Below are positions 45,570 through 59,900 of a stretch of DNA of 64,000 nucleotides, one piece after another. Under the pieces are notes generated by a model. It did not search any database. It saw only the letters and a program-made list of their open reading frames with translations, and was not told the origin of the DNA. The stretch spans positions 13,038,744-13,102,743 of the forward strand of contig NC_060248.1 of NCBI RefSeq assembly GCF_921293095.1, written 5' to 3'. Positions within the stretch are counted from its first letter, which is position 1; each line of letters begins with the position of its first letter. The position numbers and the translations under genes were made by a program. The DNA comes from Ischnura elegans (Eukaryota; Arthropoda; Insecta; Odonata; Coenagrionidae).

Positions 45570-47140
45570 ACTTCCAGTCACATGCTCTCAAAAGTCTCCA
45601 CAAATAAACCTGCAAAATTTTATCTGAAATTACAATTAACAAGAAAGCAAAAATCATCCAAAATATCCGTTTTAAAATTAGATGGCTGGTACATATCCGG
45701 TAGGCAGTATGTATCCCCTCTGCTAACATTGTAACAAATCATAAAATAAGGATGGGTTATGCTCAACAAAATTCTAATGGCTATAATCAGCAGCTACTAT
45801 TTCGAAAATAAAGGAAGAATGGTACATTTCGTATTCAATCAAATAGGTGATAAACTCAAAGGGAATTCGTATTACGGCGACAAATCGTTGCCAAATCTCA
45901 CCTCGAATTGAAAAATAATCCATATATGAAAACAAAAATAACTCCCGATTGTCATAAAAACTAACCGACAGGGTACAAATTATTGATACAATAACTACTG
46001 CTAGATATACACAATTTTAAAATATATGGCAAATCGAGGCCAAATGATGAGTGGATGTAAATTTTATTTATGATAAAGCACAAAAGGGGAAGCAAAATAT
46101 ACCCTGATGGATCTTCATAATTACTCTATAATGGTTAAGTTTCGCAAAATTTAACTCGAAAGTAAACTAATAAAACACAAAGACGTTTGTGATTATTCAA
46201 GACTACTACAACTACAAAAATACAACTGATCAATACATTTTCAACAATTACGATTTGCAGAAAAAGACATAATGAAATCACCAAAAAAAAACTCTACTTG
46301 TACACTAAAAATACTAAAGAATAACGTACCATTGAATATAAATAATCCTGTTCTACACTCCACACATCCTGCACTAGTTCTCGGTAAAATATTTTTCGGT
46401 TTTGCCTCTAGACGCTCATATGTTTTAGGTGCGTTATATGACGAATATGCTTTATATTTTAGTTTATCATTTCATAACTTTTGATCCCCCTCCATTGTAT
46501 TAAATACAGTAAAAATATAGAGCCAAACCGTTATTTGAAGCGACTGTGTTTATAAACATTTCCACCCAGATGTTTGTTTACAGGGTTGACGGCCGGAATG
46601 AAAGTGTGCGTGATACTGAGCAATACTTGATTGCAAATTCTCCGATGTAGGATTCTAAGGAGTACCGCCAGAGCTGATTAGTCAACCCATAAATTGCTAC
46701 ATAATTGGCCAGTCGAGCCAGCTTCATAAACGGGCCAAAAATTAACTCAAAACTTGGCTTCTGTCAAACCCATACCTCGTCCTTTAATTTCAACCCTCTT
46801 GAGCAACCTATTATTCATTAGGTGTTTTCATTGATAAGGGACGTATTTAGTTGTCGTCCTTACTACTCACCTTATTCATAAGACCACAATCTAAATATGA
46901 AATTATTAATTACGTCTAATAGCAATTTCTTACTCTTGCTATTAATCTGGAACGGAAGACAGTCCATTGTCTCTTCTCATCCTGGTTATTTCATATTATA
47001 TTTAAAAAGAATGATGTTAACCTGTTAAATTACGGAATTATGCATACTGAAGGCCCTAAGTGCATGAAAATTAGGGAAATATACTGTAATTATTAAGTCA
47101 AAAATAAAAAAACCTAGTCAATATGCCGCGAATCGCAAGG
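45570..47140. other. Spacer between divergent transporter and POLDIP2 genes
   Basis: It should hold the transporter 5' leader and promoter. I see no coding sequence; the open frame at 46272-46484 has no motif. It is AT-rich with no clear TATA box. Confidence 0.45.
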
Positions 47141-47147
47141 TAGTGTG

Positions 47148-47197
47148 ATTGGACGGGAGCCCATGATATCATCACAGCCATTCTATCCGTTCATTGG
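47148..47197 (+). promoter_or_regulatory. Paired inverted CCAAT boxes upstream of POLDIP2
   Basis: ATTGG occurs at 47148-47152 and 47193-47197, 58 and 103 nt before the POLDIP2 ATG. Paired CCAAT boxes of this kind are typical NF-Y sites of TATA-less housekeeping promoters. The call is from position and motif only. Confidence 0.4.
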
Positions 47198-47254
47198 CTG
47201 CCTTCAGGTTTCTTGTACGTGATCTCTGGGAACCGAAATCATTAGGACCATGTC

Positions 47255-50200
47255 ATGATGGAACTTTTATTTAATGTTTACAAGCACAGTCGGAGATTAA
47301 TCGTCCATGTAACGACACGTACCATCACCATTCAGTCCTCTGCCTTTTCAAGGTACAGTTTAACATTGCCTATTTCCAGTATTTCAATGGTAACCTCTAG
47401 CTTTTGGCTGTTCTGGAGTCCTGCGATCTCATTCATTTTTGTTTCTCCTTGATAAGATTGGCGGAAGTCGGGCGACTGGAGGCTCCTAAAAGCCAAGGCA
47501 AATATGACACTGGTCAGCTGTTCCTGCATCGTGTATTTGGTTATCGGGGAGTAGTTCTCTTTCCTTGGCTTGCTCGAGTGTACGATAGAGATGTACCCAA
47601 TAAAAAAGACAGGTGTGTACCTATATAATTGCTATTCTTAAGTTAAAAGTTCTTTATTCGATGTGCGTAATGAACAATTAAAAAATTTCAGCAACCAGGC
47701 GGAGTCCAATAGTTTTAATCATGTTGGGAAGGAGGTGAAAGGCAGAACTCATACTTACTATCAAGTTCTCATCGATTCCAGGGACTGCCCGTACATTGTA
47801 TGCAATTAAGTACTGCTTTCATATGAACTTAACCCATTTTGTAATATTTTTTTTATATAAATAGACATTTTCACTTTTAGCGTGCCCAGACGGAAGCTGT
47901 TACCTTTCTTGGTAATCAGGAAAGCAGTCGTAGTCTGTATGCAATACCTGGGCTTGACTATGTTGCTCATGAAGATATATTGCCCTACACTACCACTGAA
48001 AAACATCCACTCAGCCACGAATTATTTGATAAGTTCTTAATGTACTATCCAGATAAAGGTAATGTTCTATGATAGTTATTTAGTTTGACAGTACTGTTTA
48101 CTTAAAAGGTCGTTATATTGACCAATTTCCTATAACCAGATCCACCGTTTGGAGCCCAAGAGACACTACGGGCGTGGCAGAAAAAAAATCATCCATGGCT
48201 CGAGCTTTCTGATGTTCACAAAGAGACAACGGAGCACGTACGGGTCACAGTCATACCATTCTATATGGGATGTCGTGAATCCCAGGCAGCCTCAGTCTAT
48301 TGGGTAGGTACCATATGTTATAACTTGTGCATGTTTACCATTCGTCACGAGGAAGTTCAAAAGATCCGCTTTGGCCCTCCTGCTGTGGTTGACAATTTTC
48401 GTGGTTCTAAGGAATCTTTTGTCTCAAGAGCACTGATCCAATATTTTTTGTTCAATTTGTTGGTATGATGTAGATTGAGACCTCATTCAGCGATTGTACT
48501 TTCATATTGTTCCAGTGTTAAGTTCATTCATCCCACCTACAGTTTGTTTAAATCGTTGTTATTATACTGAAGGGCTTTGTTTCTTTACAGTGTCTGTTCC
48601 TAAGTAAATACATATTAATATTTCCATGGATGTTTATACTTTCAAATACCATTTGGGGCTAGTCTTTGTAGCAGGAATGATGTTAGGCAATACTGGCTTG
48701 TAGCAGTCCTATATTTATTTTGCTGGCAAGCAAAGGAGTATGTTTGGAATGAATTTTGATCTTCGTAAAAGTTTGTTACTGTATATTTAGTACTGCAACG
48801 ATTAAAATAATTTCATGCTGTTCTTATTTCCAAGTGGAGATATTGCATCAGATTGGAGAATTTAGGTGATCTCACAGTCCAGTTGAGAGAACGTCACTGG
48901 AGAATTTTCAGCCTATCGGGTACGCTGGAAACTGTGCGAGGGAGAGGAGTTGTTGGCCAAGAGCCTGTTCTTTCCAAGCAGCTGCCTGCTTTCCAGTATA
49001 GTAGTCATGTCAGCCTTCAGGCACCAAGTGGCCATATGTGGTGAGTACTCTTGACTGTAAATCTATCGGTTAATTTATTATTTATTGATCTGTGGCAATT
49101 GTTTGAGTAAGGAAAGAAATTTCAGTATGCCTCGTGAGTTATAGTTTTTCATACATCTCATCCCATTAAAGGTGTTTTATTATCATTGTTTCAATTTGAA
49201 TTGTTGACCTAGGGGAGCCCTAAAAGGGTTGGGGTCCTAGGGGTTGACCTAAAATTGGACCTAGAGGAGGAGAAATGGCACCATTTTTTGCAATGCTGAC
49301 TGCTCCACGGACAAATTATATTTTTGATGAATTCCTACATAAGAGAACAGCATACCACCTGAGAGTTATAATGTTGTTCTTCTTCTGAAGCATTTTTCTA
49401 CATGTTGTGAAGGTGGCTGCTCCACCTCCAACATTGCTGCAATTAGCTGATGACATTTGATACAAATAATAATAGAAGATGCTGCTATCTCCATGTGGAA
49501 GGCTCCATGTTAGGTCTGGCACTGGAATGAATGTTATATGCTGTTGTCTTTGAGCCAGTTTTCTGAAACCTACATATTTCTGGCATGCAGGAAACCTACA
49601 TATTGCATCATAATTAAATAACTTATCAATTTAGTTATCAGTAGTCAAAGTGGTGCTTCACCAATCCACCCTAAAAATGGGTACATATTTTTTTTGCTAA
49701 AACTGCAATTACAAATATTAAATAGTTTATCTTAAACCAGAGTGCAGTGTTTATGCAATGGAGAATTGAACTAGAAAATTTGTTATGTAATTCAATTTAG
49801 TGCTTCCTTTTTTATTATTTAGTATTCACATTGCTACTCAAGTCTGCAAGATTTTGGTGTCAACAGTCATATTTGTCTTTCACCATTACATTGTCCCCTA
49901 TGTACACAACAAAGTTCCTTGCTGTAGGTAAAGTGCCAACTGATAAACAAGATAAATCCCGGAGCTGTTGAACCTAATTTTATTCTCTTTAAAAGTCTAT
50001 CATCAGTCCTTTTTCTGCCATTATCAGTCAGCTCCCAAAATCAATTCTTTAAAAGATTCTTGGCTTTCAAGCTGAACAACGCCTCGGTAGCTTAACTAGC
50101 TAAAGCTGGAAATCTGGAGATCCAGGTTCGAATCCATTTGTGAATGATTTTTTTCTGTTTATTTTTTGCACTGTTCATGCATTGCTGGTAACTACTTAAT

Positions 50201-51697
50201 GTTATCACCGTGGCAAGTTCCGGTATACCTACTTGAATTAGTATTATTTGCTACTCACTTTTCATGAGTTGCTCGGTGAGCAAAGGGAGTGCTCAGTGTG
50301 GCTGAATGCATCCTTTGCATACAACAACGAACCACTAGCGAACAATGCAAGGAGTGTCATAGAAACAGAGGGGAGCAAAGGTAGAGTCAGTGACATCATC
50401 TGCTCTTATAACCACGCTGATTTTTTGCCTCAAATTGCTCTAGAAGTTTCTGAAAGTAGACTGGAAGTATTCTGGTATGTTGTGAATAACTCACAATTGG
50501 TAATGACAAAATCTTTCTGGATAAGATCTGGTGAACTTTGATGTGGTGTAACACAAGGTGTTCATGAAAAAAGGAAAAGAAGTGGGATTACACTTAAGCC
50601 TGAAACACACGCTCATTTATTATTGTCGCGAAAGTGATCACTATTGCGATCACTAGGCGAAATGATCGTCGCCGGCAATTGTTTTTCGCAATCCCGATGA
50701 GGATTCCCATCGCTATTTTTCATCACTAGTCTGGTCACTTTTTCCTTCGCTAAAACCGTCACTAAAACCCCATATCAGCCAATCGGAGTGCAGAATGACC
50801 GTATGGAGCAATTGCAGCGCAACGTTTGACAATCGTGGGAATGTAATAGATAAACAAACATGCTATATATTTTCATGATGCGGGTCCTATGTCAACGAGG
50901 TGTGATATCGGAAATGATGCGAAAAGCGACGGCGGGAGTGACCGTGTGATTCAGAAAAATGATCACTGGAGCGATCGCTTTTCGCAACGGGATAAGTGAT
51001 CGCGATAGTGATCACTTTCACGATAAAAAAAAATGATCGTGTGATTCGGGCTTTACCTCCCATCCAAGGCAATTTTTCTGAGGGCGTATTCTGTTGAATT
51101 TCTGTCATTCTCACTGCAATAGAACCTGTTCATCGAGTGTGCTCAGTATTTGCCCTCTGTGCATTACAATTAACTTCAAGAGCCTCCTGCCTCTTCCCTC
51201 TGACTAGCGATGGGTTGAATGATATTCCTCCAATTAGGAGGCATTGGAATATTAGGGATTCAAGTAAGAGCACAATTCCGATCAGTTTTGAATGGTCTTC
51301 TGCCTCATATACATTTTCAAAGGGGTTAGTCCCCCTGCTAATTTGGTCTGCTACCTTTCATGTTAGGAATGACCACAGGATGTCCATCCGAACCAGAACA
51401 AAATAGCTGTTTGTGAAAACAGATATTCAAATTTAAGAATTCATTTGTGGTGTATTTTCTGATGATGTGTTCCTTGGAAGCCTACTAGTTTTTCCACCTT
51501 CACAATCTAAGGTCTTGTTTGTCCCTATAGTGTAAAGTGCCACCTTTATTTTATATTTTCCTTAATTGTCATCTACAATTTTCAGGGGAACGTTTCGAAT
51601 GGAGAGGGAAGATGGATATACCTTTGACTGCAGAATACCTCCGTTTTCACTGGAGAGCAAGAGTGATGAGAGTAGTCCTCCCAGTGGAGTCATTTAA
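47255..51697 (+). CDS. POLDIP2: POLDIP2 (PDIP38) homologue: YccV-like plus ApaG domains
   Basis: There are seven coding exons: 47255-47352, 47457-47612, 47692-47797, 47881-48058, 48140-48303, 48835-49040 and 51586-51697 (TAA). All introns are GT-AG and phases agree, giving 339 residues (human 368). Residues 1-33 are basic and Ser/Thr-rich without acidic runs, fitting a mitochondrial presequence. From residue 49 (YDTGQLFLHRVFGYRGVVLF) runs the YccV/HspQ-like domain, through YYQVLIDSRDCPYI and YAIPGLDYVAHEDILPYT. Residues about 213-330 form the ApaG/DUF525 domain (RVTVIPFYMG, RYCIRLENL, HWRIFSLSGTLETVRGRGVV, GRIPPFSLES-like end). The protein is known as a partner of DNA polymerase delta p50 and PCNA, a PrimPol stimulator and a mitochondrial ClpXP-linked factor. 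Intron 6 (2.5 kb) carries a SINE and a MITE. It converges on RAD1. Confidence 0.95.
50081..50240 (+). mobile_element. tRNA-derived SINE in POLDIP2 intron 6
   Basis: The head carries GGTAGCTTAACTAGCTAAAG (box A-like) and a perfect box B, GGTTCGAATCC. The body has GAATGATTTTTTTCT and the tail TGCATTGCTGGTAACT...GTTATCACCG...CCGGTATAC. Body and tail are shared with 34317-34485, defining a SINE family. No target duplication is obvious. Confidence 0.75.
50597..51052. mobile_element. Harbinger-like MITE with TTA duplication
   Basis: The inverted ends are about 60 bp long (AGCCTGAAACACACGCTCAT and AGCCCGAATCACACGATCAT), flanked by TTA on both sides, a typical PIF/Harbinger 3-bp target. Subterminal GATCACT and GCGATCGC motifs repeat in both arms. 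It is 456 bp, non-coding, in POLDIP2 intron 6. Confidence 0.7.
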
Positions 51698-52271
51698 TGT
51701 GTTTGGCTGTGAAAGTTGGAGTCATTAACACTTAGAGAACTTAGTAGTTGTTTTTCCTCTGAGGGAAAGTATCTCATCTGTAGCATTCTTCCCAAAGATT
51801 TTCCAGGAAAAAAACTTTTTGCAACTGGGTGCATTGCAGCAGGTCATACTGGATTAAAAGTTTCTGGTGAATTTTTGGGGAGAAGTTATGTCCCATATTG
51901 GGAATTTTCGTTGCTTACAGTTATTACTTCATTCATAGATAGTTAAATGTATTTAAAATACTAACATTTATCAATTATGTATGCTATAAATTTTTAGAGG
52001 AATGTGTTCGTAATGTTGTTGTAAGAATTTCTTTGAATTGACTAACTTGAGTGTTTATAGCAGTGAAATGTGAAATGAAGGTAATATGCTGGCCTTGTAT
52101 ATTTTTCTTTATTTGGATAAATTTTATGTTTACACTTCTATATCACTGTCATTGTCTACCACTGGTGAGCACTGCAAGAGATAAAGAGTCATGTTTAGAA
52201 GAAAGAAATGGTGATAGATCATTAGCAAACAGGAGTATATGACAGAGGTTAGCAGATCAAAAGTGGAGAAA

Positions 52272-52277
52272 AATAAA
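52272..52277 (+). terminator. Candidate poly(A) signal of POLDIP2
   Basis: AATAAA lies about 575 nt after the POLDIP2 stop. Confidence 0.45.
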
Positions 52278-52836
52278 TTGTAAAGCATGTAATTTCATGC
52301 AATTTAGATCTTCCAGTGCTGAATATAATGTACGGTAGTCTTACCCCAAGCCAGGAATTGAGTTTAATAGTTCATTTACTAAAATATTTCTAAACTTTTC
52401 TCACTCATGGATTGAATGGAATGGAACAAGGATCTTGGCCAACTGCATACTGGAAAACTTTACCATGCATCATGCTATTGGGATAACTTTTATTTAAATC
52501 AATGCTGCATTAACCTATTCCATCTGATTTGATTTACCCTGTGTGAGAATATTTTTAAATGCAGTAACAAATACCACTAATATTTTAATGTACATGATGG
52601 CTTGATGTGATTGTACACTGTAGAACCTCTGAATTGCTGCCTTCTAAATAATTATATCAATTTATGACCTATTACCCCACTCCCAACAATGTACACGGGA
52701 AAAATATTCAAAGGAACCTCTAACTGCATTGATGTTGAAAGTGCTTCAGCTTTTACCAAGGAGTGATATTGCCTTCATTCTAAGAGGTCAATTGACGATG
52801 ACTTACCATGTCGAAACCTAGGTCGTATATTGAATA

Positions 52837-53419
52837 CAGTGGAACCTCGATAAAACGACACCCCACGGTGCACCAATAAACACTCGCTATAGCGAATTGT
52901 CGCTTTACCGGAGGTGGCGCAAATAATAGCCAATATACCTCATATTACTCCTTTATTTTTATTTTCTCGCTTAGACCTGTTTGGTGTTTTTTTGGCCATG
53001 GTGTGTTCCATCAAATGCTTTCTATTCATGCAACTCATGGACGTGCGGGTATGCTGACGACTGCTTTCTGCCGCCTGCGGAACAAAAGAAGATCAAGCAT
53101 TCGCGAATGCTAATGCTACAATATTTTCACCAAAATTAACTTATTTATCGAACGACAGTTTACCACATAAATTTGAGACTGAGCACTCCATAAACTTCAT
53201 TTCTAACAGATCGCTAGCAATTACAGAGATTAAAGAGTCTTGGTGTAAGTTTTTCCGGCGGTGAAACCCTCGCTATGGCGAGAGCCAACACCAAAAGGGC
53301 CTCGTAAAAAAGAAATTTTTAACATGCTTATTACAGGATCAATTGACGGTGCTTCGGCTATCTCTCGTAATAGCGGGGGTCTCGCTATAACCCGTACTCG
53401 CTTTAACGAGGTTCCACTG
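52837..53419 (-). mobile_element. Pogo-like MITE, deletion derivative of the 40.1-kb element
   Basis: The ends CAGTGGAACCTCGATAAAAC and CAGTGGAACCTCGTTAAAGC are inverted and TA-flanked; 583 bp. Read in reverse complement it equals the first 483 bp plus the last 101 bp of the 40117-42207 element, with the junction between the counterparts of 40599 and 42107. It sits between the converging POLDIP2 and RAD1 genes. Confidence 0.9.
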
Positions 53420-53921
53420 TATTTATGTGGAATTACAAAGTTTTTTTATGTTTTATTATGTAGACTCCATAAAGTCATGCCTGAAATAACTAATTAATTC
53501 AACTGATCTTCATTATTTTTTAAGGCATTTCTTACAATTCTGCAAAGGTTCTGCCATAAACATCACGCTATTTTTTTTGGCCCATACATCACGCATGGGC
53601 CAAGGTGTTTGGAAATTTCTCTCATTTTTCAACATTTGCTAAACATAGGTAAGTGGGGATAAAGGCATGGCTGCCCGAATGCACTTCCAATTCCCCCAAG
53701 CAAAGGTCCACCAATCTCTAGGTTTGGCTCTAATTAATATCCAATTCAACTAGGCTCTCTTTCAAGAATAGTTGGTTATTGGCACAAATGCTTATGCAGA
53801 CAGGAAATAACTGACGAAAATAAATTGTGTTAGCGGAGGCATAAAAAATCTCTCCCCAGGATGGCAATGTGGGAGCCTCAGACTAGATGCAACAGTTTCT
53901 GGCTAGCAATTGGCATCTCTG

Positions 53922-56900
53922 CTACATGACAATGGCATTGACGTCAAAATAGATCAATTCAGAAGGGCACTATATTGTGGGGAATGGTGGGAGTAGGAAC
54001 ATGGAATAATTCACAGGTCAGTCCACCAACTTTTCATCAGCTGTAGTTGAATCAACTCCACCATCAGTTACAATTTAATAGGTAAGAAATGAGCCATGTT
54101 TACATTACCAGCCCTTAAAAAAATAGTTATCGATGTGTTTAAAGAGCTTAGTTACAGTATGTTTGAATTCTGTCCCAGTTTCACTCAAATACTGGCCAAA
54201 AATATTTTCTGGGATATACCGATTCCGATAATACGAGGTTCTTGTAGATACACGAAGCAGTATGATACCATAGCAAATTAAATTTCATATTGTGGTGATA
54301 ATAGTTTACCATAAAATTTGAAGTTGGAGGAATTATAACAATATTCACAGCATCCGTGGGTTTTAGGAAGAGTACATAATTTAAATCACCACAAAATATT
54401 TCTATCCCCCTCCTGACTTGAAATTCCATTCTGTAAATTTGATATTGATATACAGCAGCAATCAAAAATGTATCTTCCTACAGTTCTGTGTTGCAAGAGC
54501 AAAGCTACTACACAGAATTGCATAATTGGTCATTTACATGTACCTTGGAAAAAATTACTACGAAATAATGGTCTAAAAAACATGCAAAGAGACGGAACAT
54601 TCCGGATGTAATGATAAACTAGAAGAGTAAACTGTGCCCACTTTAAGATAAAGCACTGCAGATGGCATTTCAGGGCATCATTCATCACCAAAAATTTGAT
54701 TCACAAATGCTGCTTTCATTTCACCCTCTCTTGCTATTATCAAATTAAAGAAGATGCTAGGAGATAACTAATTATCCGCAGAGGCGCAATGTCAGTACAC
54801 ATTTGCACTCTGTAACTAAAGATTGAGATGAAAATTGTTATTGATGACTAACCTCGCTAATAGGTACCAACTCAATGAACAATCAGGGGAAAAAATACTG
54901 CGATCATTATGTCAGCATCACATCAACTAGAAATATGAGTGTGCATACATTTTGAATTATAAGTTGCTGTGTTTTCTGAGAGGCGTAAAGTACTCACATA
55001 ATACTCCACAAAGCATGTGTATCCATCCTCAGTCTTAATCATGTACTGGAAACATAACAATCCACGCTCATCTGTCCGAATTGACACCTTTGAGGAAATA
55101 GCCAAAGACTTCATCGAAGGCTTGATGAGAGAATACTTGTACCTAAAACAACAAATGTGATGCTAAGTGAGGACAATTTGTTACAAAATCATATTCTAAA
55201 ATTCTTACAGTAAATTATAAAGACAGCTCCCTAGTTACATCTACCTCATGGTTTCTCCCCAATTTCATGAATTCCTAATCATAAATACTACTTAAGTCCA
55301 GAATATTTATGCAAATAAGAAATTATCATACAACATAATATGGTGAATTGTAGAAAAGAAATCGTACTTTATAATTTATTTTGTATTTAAATTCTTTCAA
55401 GTTTGTTCACCAATTCCTTGATTGATCACTGTAATATGTTTGTTTTCAATCCCATAGAAAAATGTTTCAAGAAGAATAGTGACTGATGTACTTCCAAAAT
55501 AAATATTTATCAAAACTCTTTTCACAGATTCTTTTCACCATCTTATGCAATTCTTATTTTTACCAATATTTATTGATACTTAATGCAAACCTCAAAAGAA
55601 AAAATATTAAATATGCTTTGCTGGTCAAAAGTAAAGGTGTTAAAAAGTGGCCATTCCCCATCCTTGTTCCTTAGAATCTCCAAAGTCATCAAAATTATTC
55701 AAAAATTTTAGGAGAATTTACTTCGGCCTAATTAATGAAAAGTCACCGTTTCTTGGGTCAATTCATGTAGAAATGGTGAAATGCAGATATTGTGTGGGAT
55801 CGTAAATGACCATCTACTGCCCTGCTAGTGATGAAAAAGTGCAAGAGTTATGTTACATATAAATTAATGAGTTGAAGGGACAAAATGAATAATTTGAGCA
55901 TAAATCCTACTTCCACAGGAAACTATTGACTCAAGGAAAAAATCTGAAATGTAAACTCAATTAGTGTCAGCAAACGACTGATTTTGTTCACAATATCTAC
56001 ATACATCCTATTCCATATAAACAATAACTATCACAACAGAATGGGTTCAACCAATGACAACCACAGGTAACTAGGCCAATAATTCAAAAGGAATTTTTCT
56101 GAAAAGGATAAAACTTTTGGATTTGTTAACATATGCTATGAGAAAGTCAGTTATTTCCTCTTTCTCACCATCCATTCATGATTTATGCAAACAAGGACAT
56201 TATTTGAAACTCGTAGCTATTTAAATTGCGGGTTTCCTATCGTTCAATGAGTTTTGCCATATTTTTTGAAGAATGGTAATCACCATGAAAAAAAGAAAGA
56301 GTGGGCCATTGATTCTCCATTGTCACCTAACATGGAACATTTGAGAAGTACATACATATATAAAACTACTTACAATAGAAAGGCATCGTCTGTTTGATGA
56401 GTAGACAACATCTTAGTCATTTGTCCAAACAGTATTGGCTTAGTTTTGCCAATTGTTTTTGTTAATGACAGATAGTAAATCATTAATGTAAATTAAGAAT
56501 AATATGGGGCCTAGCATTCATCCCTGTGGTACCCTAATCTGAATTGAGCCCAAGTCAGATACATATAAGTTTATTATGATTTTTACTCGGATCTGTCAGA
56601 TAAATGGGATTTCAACTAATTCAAGGCAAAACACCTGATGGATACGATGGAATGTTCAACATTGATGTTACTTGCAGTTGCCTATGGATCGGAAATACTT
56701 TTTTAAATATAATTTAGGCTGAAGATTCTGCTTAGAGTATCTTGAATTATAATTCACATTTCTTTCATTTTATTAGTCGCTAAGCTCTAGCTTGTATAAA
56801 ACACTACAAGATTGGACCAAGAACTTAAACCTCTGCTTCAATACCTTAATGCTATCAACTAGGATAACTGGTCATTTTTTTACCAAAAACTGCAACCAAT

Positions 56901-59900
56901 GTCTTATTCAATTGAACTTTTCCTTACATGAAATGAATGAACATGAAATATCTTTAAAAAAAACTAAATGGGTATGATTAATTCCTCTTTCCTAGCAGAC
57001 ATACAATGCTTGTGAAACATTTGATTCAATACTTACCTGGAGATGGCCACAGTTGTACATTGAAATGATTCTATCATCTCACTGTCCTTTGGTATCTCCA
57101 CCTGTAAAAAAACATTAGGTGCATGAAGAGGATGAAAAGACGGTAAACATTTCAAGCAGGCACTAGAGCTGACAATAGAGCTTTCACCTGGCTCTCCACA
57201 CTCTGGCCAACGGTAGTGATGCGGAAATACGGAGGGTCTGGAGACATGAGAAGCTCAAGCATGTCAGAGGAACCGTCAATTTCTGAGAATACTTCCTTGA
57301 GGCACTCGGAACGGAGGATTATTTTATTCAAGACATCGGATGGGTTAAAGCCAAAGTCAATGATTTCACTTGGCTCTTGTGTCTTAATGCTGCAGTCTGT
57401 GATTACACCCCCTTCTTCCAAACTGCAGAAAATATAAGGTAGAAAAAATATGAAGCACATTCAATTGCCACACTGTGAAAATGTGATATTTACACAAAAT
57501 ATTAGTGCAGATCAAGCATTGCAAATTATTACGGAAGTAGTTTATACTAATAAATACAAAATTCACAGATGATTTACAAAAATCAGCAACAAAATATTTT
57601 TACATTGGGCTCTCTCAATTTCTGCAATTAATATTCCTAGTCCAAGATTATCCTCCTCAACTGTCTCTCCTCCTCTATTTTCAATCTTTCTGGGCTATTA
57701 CTGCTATCATAGGGATCATCCACATATTTCGTCCATCTACTCTGTGTCTCGCTTGGTTGGTATCCATCCATATTTAGCCTTAATTTTTGATGCCTTAATC
57801 TGATGTGATTACTGCGATAAATAGGAATTTCAAAACACCCAAAATTACTTCAATACTCTTAAACTAATAATATACTTACATATTAGTTTACGTTACTAAT
57901 ACATAGACATTCATATTTATTCAATGCAAGCAAAGAACCGGCTTCGACCCAAATTAGATGTTCTATTCCAGGCCTGGCATTCTATTCTTTGTGTTTTTTA
58001 ATCTTACTCGAGTCAATAGTGCTAGAAGAAAAAAAATGCTAGATATTTTGATTCTGCCGTCCTGTCTGACATTCAATGTTTTGATGCGGCTGTAAAAAAA
58101 TTCCACTAAGTTACCACACTCTAAATTACGACAAACACATTTTAGGCCTGAAAATGGGTGTTGAACTGGAAAAATTCTGTGTGAAATGAATATGAAATAA
58201 ATGATTTAGAAATTGCAAAAATTCAAGAATAATTCACACACAATTCCATATTTTCCCAGCTGCTCGACACCCTGAATGAAGGATGAGAAAGAGGGGTAAC
58301 TAGATGCAAGATTAGCTCACGATAGTTAACTATGTGGAGAGCTGTGCCAAACCCAGAGGCAGTCTGGTCAGGTCGGCAATCGCCAAGGGCCCCCACCCCC
58401 ACAATGCTCTTGTCTATCGTGAAGTCTATGCCAAAGGTGCAATAAAAATATATTCAGATTACTTAAAGCAAAGCTATTTTTGCAATTATAAAATTCTACT
58501 TTGTCATTATTACAATTTACAACACAGTTCAATTTTCATGGCATTTTTTTCTAGCAAAAGTGCTATTTTTATCAACTTTTATCTAGGTTATAAGAGCCAG
58601 AATAGCGCCAAAATCAATTTCTGGGCATGCAATTTCCCATAATTTTCCGGGGGAGGATTCCAGAATCCCGGGCAGGAAGGACGGGCAAAGGGCCCCCAAT
58701 AACTTGCGACTCCCCCTGGCCAAACTACTCAAGTAAAAATTTTTCCCCTGAAACAGAGCTGATTCTGGGCTGAAACTCCACTGAATGTGAGAAAACTGCC
58801 TTGAAACAACCTTGTAACTGCACTGCACTGCCTTGTCCTCAACAAGAAAAAGAGCACTCAACTGAAACTCTGATACCATTCTCCCTTGTCCATTGCATTT
58901 GAACTGCTTCTCCCTTGATGCATGTGTGCCCCACTGATACTGAACTGGACAATAGGCTCAGGCCAGGCCGAATTTATGACACCACTGCATCTCTCTTGCT
59001 GCATGTCTTTACTGCCTTGCCACAGAGCTGCTGCAGCATTTGGGTATCCCCTCTCCCTCATGGATTTGAACTGCTTCTCCCTTGCTGCACATGAGCTCTA
59101 CTGGCACTGAGCTGGACGGTAGGCTCAAAGGCCAGGCCAACTTAATAACTCCACTGAATCTCTCTTGCCGAATGTCTTTACTGCCCTGCCACAGAGCTGC
59201 TGCAGCATTTGGGTATCCCCTCTCCCTTATGAATTTGAACTGCTTCTCCCTTGCTGCACGTGTGCTACCCATCGTAAGTTTTGCCAACATACGGAACCCA
59301 TCTACCGGACATACACGCGACCCCTGTTTTCAGCGGCAATATATTTTTTTTAATTTAGCTTTTGGCAACACATATCTTTTCCCACACGTCAAGCTGTCGG
59401 TTGCCGTTATTTCTCTCAAGTTGCTAGGAGCGAAAGACGAGTGGTGAGCATGGGTTTTGGCATGAAAAGATTGATGGCATAAATATTTTCCCGGTACTTC
59501 GACGGTTGTTAACGGCAAGAATTAATCGAAATTAAGGTAAAGGGGAGAATGAGGTCGGTGGTGGTAACTGCAGTCAAAATTGGAGGTAAGCGTTTTAACT
59601 TCTCTGATGGCATGTTCATTCCTTCCATGTTTAGCCAGGAGAACGTTGACATTGAATTCGTGTTTTAATGCAGGAAGGTTTAAGGATTTTGAGCTCCTTT
59701 TTCGGGGTCATGCAGCCAATAACGAATTCTAGTTTCAACGCCTTGGCGACTGCCGTCCACTTTTCCTGCCTCATGGATACCCCGGACGAGGAGGAGGATA
59801 CACCAACCGATCATCAATGCCGCGCTGTCTGTTAGTCATCCTGCGGAGGATTAACGGACTCGGTGAGCTCAAGCGGGCTTTCGAAGAAATAAGGAATGCG

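Noticed and set aside
45570-45581. GTG start four codons upstream for the transporter
   Set aside because: It follows an in-frame stop closely and the ATG at 45569 is the normal eukaryotic choice.
54001-54060. Alternative RAD1 last exon reading ADEKLVD
   Set aside because: The attractive frame has no acceptor in phase; the nearby AG sites give other frames.
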